This document shows, one piece after another, positions 28,115-36,780 of a DNA stretch of 64,000 nucleotides (its first letter is position 1; each line of letters begins with the position of its first letter). The position numbers and the translations under genes are program-made. The DNA is taken from assembly GCF_014230315.1 (NCBI RefSeq), contig NZ_JACLAW010000002.1, positions 62,001 through 126,000 on the forward strand, written 5' to 3'. The notes under the pieces are model-generated. The model saw nothing but the letters and a program-made list of their open reading frames with translations. It did no database searches and was not told the origin of the DNA. The stretch comes from Novosphingobium flavum. GTDB taxonomy: Bacteria > Pseudomonadota > Alphaproteobacteria > Sphingomonadales > Sphingomonadaceae.

Positions 28115-28858
28115 TCAGCCGAGCTTTTCCATGACTTCGTCGGGGATGTCGTAGTTGCCCCAGACGGTCTGGACGTCGTCATCGTCATCCAGCACGTCGA
28201 TCAGCTTGAGCAGGGTCGCGGCCGTGTCGGCATCGACCGTGGTCTTGAGGCTGGGCTTCCACGCCAGCTTGACGCCTTCGGCTTCGCCCAGGACCTTTTC
28301 CAGCTCGCGCGCGACGGGGTGGAGGTTTTCCACCGAGACCCAGATCGAGTGGCTCTCGCCATCCGATTCTACATCGTCGGCGCCGGCTTCGATTGCGGCT
28401 TCGAGGACCTTTTCCTCGTCACCCACCGAGCCGGGATATTCGATCAGGCCGAGCCGGTCGAACCCGTGGCTGACCGCGCCGCTGGCGCCGAGGTTGCCGC
28501 CGTTCTTGGCAAAGGCGGTGCGCACGTTGGTGGCGGTGCGGTTGCGGTTGTCGGTCAGCGCCTCGACGATGAGGGCGACGCCGCCGGGGCCGTAGCCCTC
28601 GTAGCGCACTTCCTCGTAGTTTTCCGCGTCGCCCTTGCTCGCCTTGTCGATCGCGCGCTGGATATTGTCCTTGGGCATCGATTGGGCCTTGGCCGCGTTG
28701 ACCGCGGCGCGCAGGCGCGGGTTCATGTCCGGATCGGGCATGCCCATCTTGGCCGCGACGGTGATTTCGCGGGAAAGCTTGGAAAACTGGGCAGAGCGCT
28801 TCTTATCCTGCGCGCCCTTGCGGTGCATGATGTTCTTGAATTTGGAATGGCCTGCCAT
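28115..28858 (-). CDS. YebC/PmpR-family protein
   Basis: A 247-residue cytoplasmic protein of the conserved YebC/TACO1 family. The N-terminal [21 protein letters not shown] and the internal [19 protein letters not shown] are diagnostic. Members were first described as transcriptional regulators, and more recent work links them to translation of difficult (proline-rich) sequences; which applies here is open. In many proteobacteria the gene precedes ruvC, as here, which supports the call. Confidence 0.95.
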   Translation of the reverse strand: MAGHSKFKNIMHRKGAQDKKRSAQFSKLSREITVAAKMGMPDPDMNPRLRAAVNAAKAQSMPKDNIQRAIDKASKGDAENYEEVRYEGYGPGGVALIVEALTDNRNRTATNVRTAFAKNGGNLGASGAVSHGFDRLGLIEYPGSVGDEEKVLEAAIEAGADDVESDGESHSIWVSVENLHPVARELEKVLGEAEGVKLAWKPSLKTTVDADTAATLLKLIDVLDDDDDVQTVWGNYDIPDEVMEKLG

Positions 28859-28917
28859 GGTCTTCGTCTTGCTTTGAGGTGGCGATTGCGCCGCCCCCTA
28901 GCCCATGGCGGCCGTGC

Positions 28918-28953
28918 GGGCAACTTTGCGCGTGGTGATGCGCAAAGTTGCCC
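28918..28953. terminator. Perfect 14-bp inverted repeat between gapR and yebC
   Basis: GGGCAACTTTGCGC and its exact complement flank an eight-base loop. It lies just past the gapR stop on the minus strand and upstream of yebC. There is no T-run, so it may be a factor-assisted terminator, an mRNA 3' stabiliser or an operator. Confidence 0.6.
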
Positions 28954-28964
28954 CGCAGACGACC

Positions 28965-29201
28965 TCAGTCGAGGCCGAGCGCGGTCTTGTAGGTTTCGAG
29001 GAGGAGATCCATCTCGCGCCGGTCATCGGGCTTCATCTTCCGCAGGCGGACGATCGTCTTCATGATCTTGGTGTCGTAGCCGACGGCCTTCGCCTCGCCA
29101 TAGACGTCCTTGATATCGTCGCTGATGCCCTTCTTTTCTTCTTCGAGGCGCTCAACGCGTTCGATCAGCAGGCGCAGGCGGTCATCGGCGGCTTCGGCCA
29201 T
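28965..29201 (-). CDS. gapR: DUF2312/GapR-family nucleoid-associated protein
   Basis: A 78-residue protein matching DUF2312: [30 protein letters not shown] forms a long coiled coil and the C-terminal part ([19 protein letters not shown]) is conserved. In Caulobacter the homologue GapR binds overtwisted DNA ahead of replication and transcription as a dimer of dimers encircling DNA. The basic residues of the coil fit that role. It appears monocistronic. Confidence 0.9.
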   Translation of the reverse strand: MAEAADDRLRLLIERVERLEEEKKGISDDIKDVYGEAKAVGYDTKIMKTIVRLRKMKPDDRREMDLLLETYKTALGLD

Positions 29202-29300
29202 CGGGAAAGTCTCCGTAAGAATCGGTTTGCGGTTGGGGCGGCTGATAGACAGGCAGCAGGCTGCCCGCCAAGCCCGGGCTGTGGATATCAGTGGGCCGGA

Positions 29301-29636
29301 TCAGTGCGAGGGTGCGTTCTTCTTGAGCGATTCGGCCATCCGCTCCAGTTGCGCGGGGGTCGCCTCGGTCTGGTAGCGCGCCTTCCATTCGGCGGCGGGC
29401 ATGCCGTGGATGGCCTCGCGGGCCGCGGCCCTGTCGAGCGGAGCGCCGGCATCGACGATCCAGTCGGCCAGGCAATTGCGGCAGAAGCCGGAAAGGCCCA
29501 TCAGGTCGATGTTCTGGGCATCGTGGCGATGGCGCAGGTGGCGCACGAGGCGGCGGAAGGCGGCGGCGGCATGCGCGTCGTCGAGCGCTTCGAGCGGGTC
29601 ACCGGGGGTCGCATTCGTATTTTCAGAGCAAGACAT
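29301..29636 (-). CDS. DUF1244 family protein
   Basis: A 111-residue cytoplasmic protein. The core LMGLSGFCRNCLADW (45-59) with C52 and C55, plus the later MPAAEWKARYQ, is typical of DUF1244, a small alphaproteobacterial and gammaproteobacterial family without a proven function. The C-x-x-C may bind metal or undergo redox change. It is divergent from pyruvate kinase across 67 bp. Confidence 0.85.
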   Translation of the reverse strand: MSCSENTNATPGDPLEALDDAHAAAAFRRLVRHLRHRHDAQNIDLMGLSGFCRNCLADWIVDAGAPLDRAAAREAIHGMPAAEWKARYQTEATPAQLERMAESLKKNAPSH

Positions 29637-29703
29637 GGGCGCAGTCCTTGGGTTTTGCCGCGCGGCTTGCCATAGGTGGGTCGCACAAGAAAAGGATCAA
29701 GTC

Positions 29704-31170
29704 GTGACCAGGGCAGAGAAGAGCGGCCACCGCGGGCGCAAGGTAAAGATCCTCGCGACGGTGGGACCGGCCAGCCGCTCCCCGGAAATGGTCGAGCGCC
29801 TGCTGCGCGCGGGCGTCGATGCCTTCCGCGTCAACATGAGCCACGGCGACCATGCCACCCATGCCGAGACCATCGCCACGATCCGCGCGGCGGAACGGGA
29901 CATGGGCCGGCCGGTGGCGATCCTGTGCGACCTGCAGGGGCCCAAGCTGCGCGTCGGCACTTTCGCGGAAGGCAAGGTGCTGATCCGTCACGGGGCACAC
30001 TTCACGCTTGACCGCGACCCCGCGCCGGGCACCGCCGAGCGGGTCTGCCTGCCCCATCCCGAGCTGTTCGAGGTGCTGCGCAAGGGCCAGCGCCTGCTGA
30101 TCGACGACGGCAAGCTCAAGCTGCGCGTGATCAAGGCCGAGGCGGACACGATCCTGTGCACCGCCGAAGTCGGCGGGTTCATCTCCGACCGCAAGGGCGT
30201 CAACGTGCCCGACGCGGTGATCCCGGTCCCGGCGATGACCGAGAAGGACCGGCGCGACCTCGCCTTCGCGGTGGAACAGGGGGCGGACTGGATCGCGCTC
30301 TCATTCGTGCAGCGGCCCGAGGACGTGGCCGAGGCGCGGCGCCTGATGGGCGGGCACGGCGCGCTCTGCGCCAAGATCGAGAAGCCGGCGGCGGTCGACC
30401 GGCTGGACGAGATCATCGAGCTGTCCGACGCGATCATGGTGGCGCGCGGCGATCTTGGGGTGGAACTCAACCCCGAGGAAGTGCCGCCGCTGCAGAAGAT
30501 GATCGTCGAGGCGACGCGCCGTTCGGGCAAGCCAGTGATCGTGGCGACGCAGATGCTCGAATCGATGATCGAGAGCCCCGCCCCGACCCGCGCCGAAGTG
30601 TCGGACGTGGCCAATGCGGTTTACGACGGGGCCGACGCGGTGATGCTCTCGGCCGAGACGGCCAGCGGGGCCTGGCCGGTGGAGGCCGTGACGATCATGG
30701 ACCGGATCGGCAAGCAGGTGGAGAATTCGCCGGGCTATTCGGCCCGCATCCACTTCACCGACGTCCAGCCCGACGCCACCACTGCCGACGCCCTCGCCCG
30801 CGCTTCGGCCGAGATCGCGCGGACGGTGACCCTCGCCGGGATCATCGTCTTCACCGGATCGGGCTCGACCGCGCGGCGCGTGGCGCGCGAGCGGCCGGGC
30901 GTGCCGATGCTGGTGCTGACCCCTTCGCAGAAGGTGGCGCGCAAGGTGGCCCTGCTGTGGGGCGCCTATGCCGTCCACACCAAGGACATCGGCTCGTTCG
31001 AGGAAATGATCGCCAAGGGCAAGCGTATGGCCCTGCGCCACGGCTTCGGCTCGGCGGGGTCCAAGCTGATCGCGCTGGCGGGCGTGCCCTTCGGCACTCC
31101 GGGGGCGACCAACCTGCTCCACATCGTGACGCTGAGCGGGGAAGAGCTGAAGGGTCAGGGCGGGGCTTAA
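29704..31170 (+). CDS. pyk: Pyruvate kinase
   Basis: Final ATP-forming step of glycolysis, phosphoenolpyruvate to pyruvate. The 488-residue protein has the full A, B and C domains: substrate loop FRVNMSHG (41-48), KLRVG after CDLQGP (75-85), catalytic K224 in CAKIEKP, the metal-binding segment MVARGDLGVE (245-254), ATQMLESM (281-288), and a C-terminal regulatory domain with IIVFTGSGSTARRVA. The GTG at 29704 was chosen for the AAAAGGA eight bases upstream; an open frame continues upstream through the DUF1244 gene region without homology. Confidence 0.97.
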   Translation: MTRAEKSGHRGRKVKILATVGPASRSPEMVERLLRAGVDAFRVNMSHGDHATHAETIATIRAAERDMGRPVAILCDLQGPKLRVGTFAEGKVLIRHGAHFTLDRDPAPGTAERVCLPHPELFEVLRKGQRLLIDDGKLKLRVIKAEADTILCTAEVGGFISDRKGVNVPDAVIPVPAMTEKDRRDLAFAVEQGADWIALSFVQRPEDVAEARRLMGGHGALCAKIEKPAAVDRLDEIIELSDAIMVARGDLGVELNPEEVPPLQKMIVEATRRSGKPVIVATQMLESMIESPAPTRAEVSDVANAVYDGADAVMLSAETASGAWPVEAVTIMDRIGKQVENSPGYSARIHFTDVQPDATTADALARASAEIARTVTLAGIIVFTGSGSTARRVARERPGVPMLVLTPSQKVARKVALLWGAYAVHTKDIGSFEEMIAKGKRMALRHGFGSAGSKLIALAGVPFGTPGATNLLHIVTLSGEELKGQGGA

Positions 31171-31243
31171 CGCTCCGCCGCACGCGCTGGACTCGACTCT
31201 CGGCCGGGCGCATGATGCGCGCTCACGACAGCAGGAGAGAGCC

Positions 31244-31519
31244 ATGCCTCAATATGTCGTCGAACGCGATATGCCCGGTGTCGGACAGGCGAGCCCGGCC
31301 GATCTGCAGGGCGCTGCCCAGAAATCCTGCGATGTCCTGCGCGAAATGGGGCCGGAGATCCAGTGGGTCCACAGCTATGTCACGGACGATAGGATCTACT
31401 GCATCTACCGCGCGCCGGATGAGCAGATGATCCGGGACCATGCCGAAAAGGGCGGTTTTCCCGCCAACCGGATCTCGCAGGTCAGGTCGGTGATCGATCC
31501 GACCACCGCCGAAGCCTAG
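31244..31519 (+). CDS. DUF4242 family protein
   Basis: A 91-residue protein matching the DUF4242 ferredoxin-like small-protein family (MPQYVVERDMPGVG at the start, then WVHSYVTDDRIYCIYRAP and a final KGGFPANRISQVRSVID). A Streptomyces member has been reported to bind nickel; a metal-binding or dimeric sensing role here is conjecture. AGGAGA is eight bases before the ATG. It stands alone 73 bp after pyruvate kinase. Confidence 0.82.
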   Translation: MPQYVVERDMPGVGQASPADLQGAAQKSCDVLREMGPEIQWVHSYVTDDRIYCIYRAPDEQMIRDHAEKGGFPANRISQVRSVIDPTTAEA

Positions 31520-31529
31520 CGCCCTTATC

Positions 31530-32192
31530 TCAATCGCGCGCGCCGAACAGGGCGGAGCCGACGCGGATGTGCGTGGCGCCGAGTTGAATCGCGGTCTCGA
31601 AATCGTCGCTCATCCCCATCGAGCGGCCGGAAAGGCCGTGGTCGGCCGCGAGCTTGTCGAGCAGGGCGAAGAAGGGCGCGGGCTCGATTTCGGCCGGGGG
31701 TACGCACATCAGGCCGATCAGCGGGAGAGCGGCGGCGCGGGCTTCAGCGAGGAGCGCGGGCAGCTCGGCGATCGGGCAGCCGCCTTTCTGCTCCTCGGCG
31801 CCGATGTTGACCTGGACGAAGCAGGGAACCTGCCGGGCCGCCTTGTCCATCGCCTTCGCCAGCGCGCCGACCAGCGACAGGCGATCGAGCGAGTGAATGC
31901 AGTCGAACAGGCGCACGGCATCTTCGGCCTTGTTGGACTGGAGCTGGCCGACGAGGTGGAGTTCGACACCGGCATGGGCTTCGATCAGGGCGGGCCACTT
32001 GGCCTGGGCCTCTTGCACGCGGTTTTCGCCGAAGACGCGCTGGCCCTCTGCGATCAGCGGCGCGATCGCTTCGGCCGGATGGGTCTTGCTGACGGCGACG
32101 AGGGTGATCTCGTCCGCCTTGCGGCGGGCGACCCTGGCGGCCGATGCGATGCGGGCGCGGATTTCGGCGAGGGGAGAGGCTGGCTGATCCAT
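31530..32192 (-). CDS. YggS-family pyridoxal phosphate homeostasis protein
   Basis: A 220-residue PLP-binding protein of the YggS/PLPBP family (alanine racemase N-terminal-like TIM barrel), which buffers vitamin B6 and affects amino-acid pools. The PLP lysine is K36 in LVAVSKTHP; the phosphate-binding C-terminal SMGMSDDFETAIQLGATHIRVGSALFG is intact. The gene is convergent with DUF4242 and head to head with the ThiE-like gene, the starts 22 bp apart, so promoters overlap coding sequence. Confidence 0.93.
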   Translation of the reverse strand: MDQPASPLAEIRARIASAARVARRKADEITLVAVSKTHPAEAIAPLIAEGQRVFGENRVQEAQAKWPALIEAHAGVELHLVGQLQSNKAEDAVRLFDCIHSLDRLSLVGALAKAMDKAARQVPCFVQVNIGAEEQKGGCPIAELPALLAEARAAALPLIGLMCVPPAEIEPAPFFALLDKLAADHGLSGRSMGMSDDFETAIQLGATHIRVGSALFGARD

Positions 32193-32214
32193 GGCGCTGC
32201 GCTATAGCGCGGTG

Positions 32215-32772
32215 ATGCCGCCGCGCCAGACCCTCCCTTTCCTGTGGCTGATCTCCGACGCGCGGAACGATCACGCGCTGGAGCGGGCGCTGGCCGCCCT
32301 GCCGCGCGGCAGCGGCTTCGTGTTCCGGCACTATCACCTTGCGCCGGCGGCGCGAAGGGTGCGGTTTCGCGCCTTGCGGCGGCTGTGCCGGGCGCGCGGG
32401 ATCGTGACGGTCTGGGCCGGGACGGCGTTCGAGGCGCGGAGCTTGGGCGCGGAGGGCTGTTATGGCGCGGCGGCGCGGATCGGGGGCGGCCCTGCCCTGC
32501 TGCGGCTCGCCACGGCCCATTCGCTTCGTGAAGTTGCAGGCGCGCGGCGGGCCGACGGCGTGCTGCTCTCGCCCGTCTTTGCCACCCGTTCGCACCCCGG
32601 CGCCCGCCCGCTCGGCCCATTGCGGTTCCTCGTGATCGCGCGGCAGGCGCCGCTTCCTGTGATCGCGCTGGGCGGGATGACGGCGCGCGGGAGCCGCCGT
32701 TTACCGGGCTTCGCCTGGGCGGCGATCGACGGACTGTCGCATAAAAGTGGCCGGATTCCCTTGGATTCTTGA
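32215..32772 (+). CDS. Divergent thiamine-phosphate-synthase-like protein (ThiE/TenI fold)
   Basis: A 185-residue protein with the tail half of a ThiE barrel: ADGVLLSPVFATRSHPGARPLG (113-134) corresponds to the phosphate-binding strand, and PVIALGGM (148-155) to the following strand. The N-terminal LPFLWLISDARNDHALE fits the first strand. The usual pyrimidine and dihydroxy motif G-VHLGQ-D is absent (LGAEGCYGAAARIG in its place), and the protein is about 25 residues shorter than ThiE. It may be a TenI-like regulator or a degenerate paralogue rather than an active synthase. ATG 32215 was preferred; one at 32191 would overlap yggS. It is followed by ftsK after 58 bp. Confidence 0.7.
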   Translation: MPPRQTLPFLWLISDARNDHALERALAALPRGSGFVFRHYHLAPAARRVRFRALRRLCRARGIVTVWAGTAFEARSLGAEGCYGAAARIGGGPALLRLATAHSLREVAGARRADGVLLSPVFATRSHPGARPLGPLRFLVIARQAPLPVIALGGMTARGSRRLPGFAWAAIDGLSHKSGRIPLDS

Positions 32773-32830
32773 CGGGGAGTCACCCCCGGGCGCATTATGC
32801 GCGCCGGTTCAAGGAAGGGGCGGAGCGCCA

Positions 32831-35212
32831 ATGGCGACGCAGGCAATAGGGCAATCGGGCGCGCGGCGCCGCGCGAGCGGCGGCAATTGGCGCACTGTGC
32901 TCAAGCGCTCGCTGCGCCGCGCGGGCGAAATGGGCGCGGCCCTGCTGCTGTTCGGCGCGGCGCTGTTCCTGACGCTGGCGCTGGCGTCCTATCACCAGAC
33001 CGACCCTTCGGGTTCGACCGCGGCGGCCGAGGGCGTGGTGCTCAACTGGATGGGCGCGCCGGGCGCCTGGCTGGCCGACCAGGCCTTGTTCCTGTTCGGG
33101 CTGATCTCGGTCCTGCTGGTGCCGCTGCTGCTGGTTTCGGGGCGCCGCCTGTGGCGCATGGTCGACGAGGACGAGGCCGAGTTCGACGAGAGCGACGAGA
33201 CACCCCGCCCGTGGTGGCGCGGCGCCGTGCTGCTGGTCGTGGCCATGATCCTGCTCAGCACGGTGCTGAGCCTCTCCTTCACCGCGCCGGGCGGCTCGCT
33301 CCCCGCGACGGCGGGCGGGCTGACCGGCCTGATGGGCGCCCTGGCGATCCGCGCGCTGGCCGCGCTCCTGCCGGCAGCGGCGGCGGGCTGGGCGATCCTT
33401 GCCGCCGCGCTGGTCCTGCTGGCGGCGGGTGCCCTGCTGATGGCGCGGGTCTTCGCGCTCGACTGGGCGAGCCTGCTGACCATTCCCGATTTTCTCAAGC
33501 GCCGACCGCACCTGCCCACCCCGGCACAGTTCCAGGGCATCGTCGCTCCGCGCGAGAAGAAGGTGCGCGAGCCCAAGGTCTCAGGCGAGCCCGAGACCGC
33601 CGCCGCCCCGCGCCGGGCGCCGGAGATTTCCGACCCCACCCGGCCGATCAAGGCTTCGACCGGTCCGGTGCCGACCCGGCAGGGCGACCTGTTCGACCAG
33701 GCCGAGCTGCCCGGGCTTGACCTCCTCGCCGATCCGCCGCCCCATTCGCAGCAGAAGATCGACAAGCTGGCCCTGGAACGCAACGCTCGCCTGCTCGAGA
33801 CCGTGCTCGACGACTTCAACGTCAAGGGCGAGATCACGGCGGTGCGGACCGGCCCGGTCGTGACCATGTACGAGCTGGAACCGGCGCCGGGGATCAAGGC
33901 GAGCCGGGTGATCGGCCTGGCCGACGACATCGCCCGCAACATGAGCGCGATCTCGGCCCGCGTCTCGGCCATTCCGGGGCGCACGGTGATGGGCATCGAG
34001 CTGCCCAATGCCGACCGCCAGATGGTGAGCTTCAAGGAGATCGTGGCCTGCGACCGGTTCGCCGCATCGAAGGCCCTGCTGCCGATCATCCTCGGCAAGG
34101 ACATCGCCGGGGAGCCGGTGGTGGCCGACCTTGCCACCATGCCGCACCTGCTGGTGGCGGGAACGACCGGCTCGGGCAAGTCGGTCGGGCTCAACTGCAT
34201 CCTGCTCTCGCTGCTCTACCGGCTGACCCCGGCGCAGTGCCGGATGATCCTGGTCGATCCCAAGGTGCTCGAACTCAAGAGCTACGACGACATTCCGCAC
34301 CTGCTCTCGCCGGTGGTGACCGAGCCGGCCAAGGCCGTGCGCGCTCTGAAATGGGCGGTCGAGGAAATGGAGCGGCGCTACCGCATGATGAGCGAGATCA
34401 GCGTGCGCAACCTTACCGGCTTCAACGAGAAGGTGCGCAACGCCGTGGCCAAGGGCAAGCCGCTGGGCAAGCGCATCCCGATCGGCTTCGATCCCGATAC
34501 CGGCGAGGAAATGTACGAGGACCAGCAGTTCGAATACCAGACGCTGCCGCAGATCGTGGTCATCGTCGACGAACTGGCCGACCTCATGGTCACGGTCGGC
34601 AAGGAAATCGAGGTGCTGATCCAGCGGCTTTCGCAGAAGAGCCGCGCGGCGGGCATCCACCTGATCATGGCGACGCAGCGCCCCTCGGTCGACGTCATCA
34701 CCGGCGTGATCAAGGCCAACCTGCCGACCCGCATCTCCTTTGCCGTGACCAGCCGGATCGACAGCCGCACGATCCTGGGCGAACAGGGCGCCGAGCAGCT
34801 GCTGGGCAAGGGCGACATGCTCTACAAACCCAACACCGACCCGATCAAGCGCGTCCACGGGCCCTTCGTCTCGGACGAGGAAGTCGAGCGGGTGGCTGAT
34901 TACTGGCGCGCGCAGGGCAAGCCGGTCTACGTCGATTCGGTGACCGAGGAGCCCGAGGATGCGCCCTTCGGCTTCGACGACCTCGATGCCACGGCCTCGG
35001 ACAATCCCGAAGAACGCAAGTACCGGCAGGTCTGCCAGCTGGTGTTCGAGAGCCAGAAGGCCTCGGCCTCGTGGCTCCAGCGCCAGATGGGGGTGGGCTA
35101 CAATACCGCCTCGAAATGGATCGAGCGGATGGAAGACGACGGGCTGGTCGGCCCCTCGAACCATGTCGGGCGGCGCGAAATCTATCGCGACAAGGATGGC
35201 AATCCGCTCTGA
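32831..35212 (+). CDS. ftsK: DNA translocase FtsK
   Basis: Septum-anchored ATPase that pumps chromosome ends and activates XerCD at dif. The 793-residue protein has four N-terminal transmembrane helices (about 33-220), a short linker, the alpha/beta motor with Walker A GTTGSGKS (444-451) and Walker B IVVIVDELADLM (about 576-587), and the C-terminal gamma winged helix (about 735-793, ASWLQRQMGVGYNTASKWIERM) that reads KOPS/FRS sites. ATG 32831 was chosen; the frame extends to 32747 through the end of the ThiE-like gene. Confidence 0.97.
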   Translation: MATQAIGQSGARRRASGGNWRTVLKRSLRRAGEMGAALLLFGAALFLTLALASYHQTDPSGSTAAAEGVVLNWMGAPGAWLADQALFLFGLISVLLVPLLLVSGRRLWRMVDEDEAEFDESDETPRPWWRGAVLLVVAMILLSTVLSLSFTAPGGSLPATAGGLTGLMGALAIRALAALLPAAAAGWAILAAALVLLAAGALLMARVFALDWASLLTIPDFLKRRPHLPTPAQFQGIVAPREKKVREPKVSGEPETAAAPRRAPEISDPTRPIKASTGPVPTRQGDLFDQAELPGLDLLADPPPHSQQKIDKLALERNARLLETVLDDFNVKGEITAVRTGPVVTMYELEPAPGIKASRVIGLADDIARNMSAISARVSAIPGRTVMGIELPNADRQMVSFKEIVACDRFAASKALLPIILGKDIAGEPVVADLATMPHLLVAGTTGSGKSVGLNCILLSLLYRLTPAQCRMILVDPKVLELKSYDDIPHLLSPVVTEPAKAVRALKWAVEEMERRYRMMSEISVRNLTGFNEKVRNAVAKGKPLGKRIPIGFDPDTGEEMYEDQQFEYQTLPQIVVIVDELADLMVTVGKEIEVLIQRLSQKSRAAGIHLIMATQRPSVDVITGVIKANLPTRISFAVTSRIDSRTILGEQGAEQLLGKGDMLYKPNTDPIKRVHGPFVSDEEVERVADYWRAQGKPVYVDSVTEEPEDAPFGFDDLDATASDNPEERKYRQVCQLVFESQKASASWLQRQMGVGYNTASKWIERMEDDGLVGPSNHVGRREIYRDKDGNPL

Positions 35213-35280
35213 GCGGGGCGCTCTGATCGGGGCCTTGCGCGAAGCGTTTGAGAGGCTCTTGCAGAGCAAGGAAGCATAGT

Positions 35281-35399
35281 CCTGGGGCCATTGCCCCAGA
35301 CCCCGGACCTGTCGATGTCGGCCCGCTCATGCACCGCTGCGTGATCTCGAGACGCCTACAGGGATTAAATCCGCTTGGCGGAAGAAATCGGGGCTGCGG
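35281..35399. repeat. Dispersed intergenic repeat, family 2, copy 1
   Basis: Includes the hairpin CTGGGGC-CATT-GCCCCAG running into ACCCC (35282-35305), and near 35363-35398 a stretch that in reverse complement reads AGCCCCGATTTCTTCCG, close to the copy at 47403-47478. It fills the gap between the convergent ftsK and mucR genes and could serve as terminator. Confidence 0.5.
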
Positions 35400-35831
35400 C
35401 TAGTGCTGCTTGCGCCGCGCGGCGGGGCGGACGCCCCAGCCGCTGGGCTGGGCGCGGGTGCTGCGCCGGCTGCGCTCGGCCGAGTGGGCCGGGGCGGTCA
35501 TCGGGTAATCGTCGGCGAGGCCGTGGCGGGCGCGGTAGGCTTCGGGCAGGAGGCCGTGCTTGATGAGGAGGTGGCGGCGCAGGACCTTGAGGCGCGCGCC
35601 GCATTCCCGGCAGGTGAGGGTTTCGCCCAGTCCCGGCTTGGGCGGCTGCGAGACGCGGGGCGAGAGCCCGTCGATGGTCTCGTGAACCGCGCGGATCAGC
35701 TGCGGCAGGGCGCGGGGATTGATCGCGTTGTTGCCGACGAAGGCCGTGACCACTTCGATGGCCAGTTCCATCGCGTTGCGGCGCGGCGTGACGGGCTGGG
35801 GTCCGTGCCCCGTCGGCAAACGGTCGATCAT
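35400..35831 (-). CDS. MucR/Ros-family zinc-finger transcriptional regulator
   Basis: A 143-residue MucR/Ros regulator. The single zinc finger is visible as C74-x2-C77 and H87-x4-H92 within LTCRECGARLKVLRRHLLIKHGL, followed by LPEAYRARHGLADDYPMTAP. The N-terminal helix region (21-56) mediates oligomerisation in characterised MucR proteins, which act as H-NS-like silencers of surface and virulence genes in alphaproteobacteria. Its ATG overlaps the sapC stop (ATGA), so the two are coupled. An in-frame ATG at 35771 is a shorter alternative. Confidence 0.92.
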   Translation of the reverse strand: MIDRLPTGHGPQPVTPRRNAMELAIEVVTAFVGNNAINPRALPQLIRAVHETIDGLSPRVSQPPKPGLGETLTCRECGARLKVLRRHLLIKHGLLPEAYRARHGLADDYPMTAPAHSAERSRRSTRAQPSGWGVRPAARRKQH

Positions 35832-36589
35832 TCGGCGGCTTCTTGCGCGAGCTCGAAGACGGGCGACTGGCGCGCGGCATCGACCAGGCGCGGCATCAGG
35901 TCGAGCGAGTGGAGATGCGAGTAGATCAGTTCGAGCATGCCGTTCTGCGCCCACTGGCGCAGGACATGGCCCCGGACCTTGCCGAGCCGCTCGGCATCGA
36001 CGATGCGGAAGCCGTTGTAGGCCGAGGCCTCGCCATCGCGGCGCACGTCGACCCGGCCATCGACCAGGAGATCGTTGCGCACAAGCTCGGCGACGAACTG
36101 GCGGGTGCGCTCGCCCGACTGGTCGAACTGCTCGCAGAAACGCAGGACCTTGAGGCAGGCCTGCGAGGCCTTGCCGTTATCGAACAGGGCATCGCCGTCC
36201 ACGTCCTCGCCCAGCAGCTCGCTGGCGGGATCGAAGCACAGGGTGGTTGCCGGCGCCGCCGGATTGGGCCGGGCGAGGATGAAGGGATAGCGCCGGGCAT
36301 AGGCCGGCAGGTAGGTCTCCGCCGCCGTCTCGCCCTGGCCGGAGACGAACGCGTTGTGGCCGGGGACGAGGCTCATCAGAGCGAGGGGAACCGGCTCCGC
36401 ATCGGTCGAGAAGACGATCGGGTAGAAGCGCCGGGCGTGGCTGAACTCTTCCGTGATCAGCGGAACGAGGTTCTGGCCGGCGAGCCAGGCGATCCGGCTG
36501 GTGCGCGCCACTTTCCAGTTGCGGTGGGCATCGGAGCGCAGCGGGACAATACCGGAATAGAGCAGGGGCAGGTCGGGATGGCTGGTCAC
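35828..36589 (-). CDS. SapC family protein
   Basis: A 253-residue protein matching SapC (YSGIVPLRSDAHRNWKV at the start, then IAWLAGQNLVPLITEEFSHARRFYPIVF and DNGKASQACLKVLRFC). The name comes from S-layer secretion genes in Campylobacter, but the biochemical role is unknown. No signal peptide or transmembrane helix is evident. It is coupled to mucR and lies directly downstream, on the same strand, of the giant autotransporter gene, 191 bp away with a terminator between. Confidence 0.85.
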   Translation of the reverse strand: MTSHPDLPLLYSGIVPLRSDAHRNWKVARTSRIAWLAGQNLVPLITEEFSHARRFYPIVFSTDAEPVPLALMSLVPGHNAFVSGQGETAAETYLPAYARRYPFILARPNPAAPATTLCFDPASELLGEDVDGDALFDNGKASQACLKVLRFCEQFDQSGERTRQFVAELVRNDLLVDGRVDVRRDGEASAYNGFRIVDAERLGKVRGHVLRQWAQNGMLELIYSHLHSLDLMPRLVDAARQSPVFELAQEAAE

Positions 36590-36629
36590 CGTAAATCTCC
36601 AATGGAGCTCGGGGGAGCTTGATCGGGGC

Positions 36630-36716
36630 TACCGGCCTTCGCCGGCAGAGCAGGGTTTCCGGTCTGCGCCGGAGGGCCGGGCCTTGCCGGGCTTTCAGCG
36701 CGCAGGCCGGATTTCA
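36630..36716. repeat. Cluster of short GC-rich hairpins (REP-like)
   Basis: Several small inverted repeats follow one another: CCGGC-CTTC-GCCGG (36632-36645), TCCGG..CCGGA and GGCCGGGCC..GGGC. The cluster lies upstream of sapC and past the autotransporter terminator. It resembles extragenic palindrome remnants; no second copy was identified. Confidence 0.35.
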
Positions 36717-36724
36717 GACGTAAA

Positions 36725-36758
36725 GAGGGCGCCAATCGGGGTCTGGATTGGCGCCCTC
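36725..36758 (-). terminator. Terminator of the autotransporter gene
   Basis: A perfect 13-bp stem GAGGGCGCCAATC with an eight-base loop; on the minus strand it runs into CTCTTTA. It lies 22 bp past the autotransporter stop codon. Confidence 0.88.
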
Positions 36759-36780
36759 CTTTCGAGATCAAGGGAGTGTT

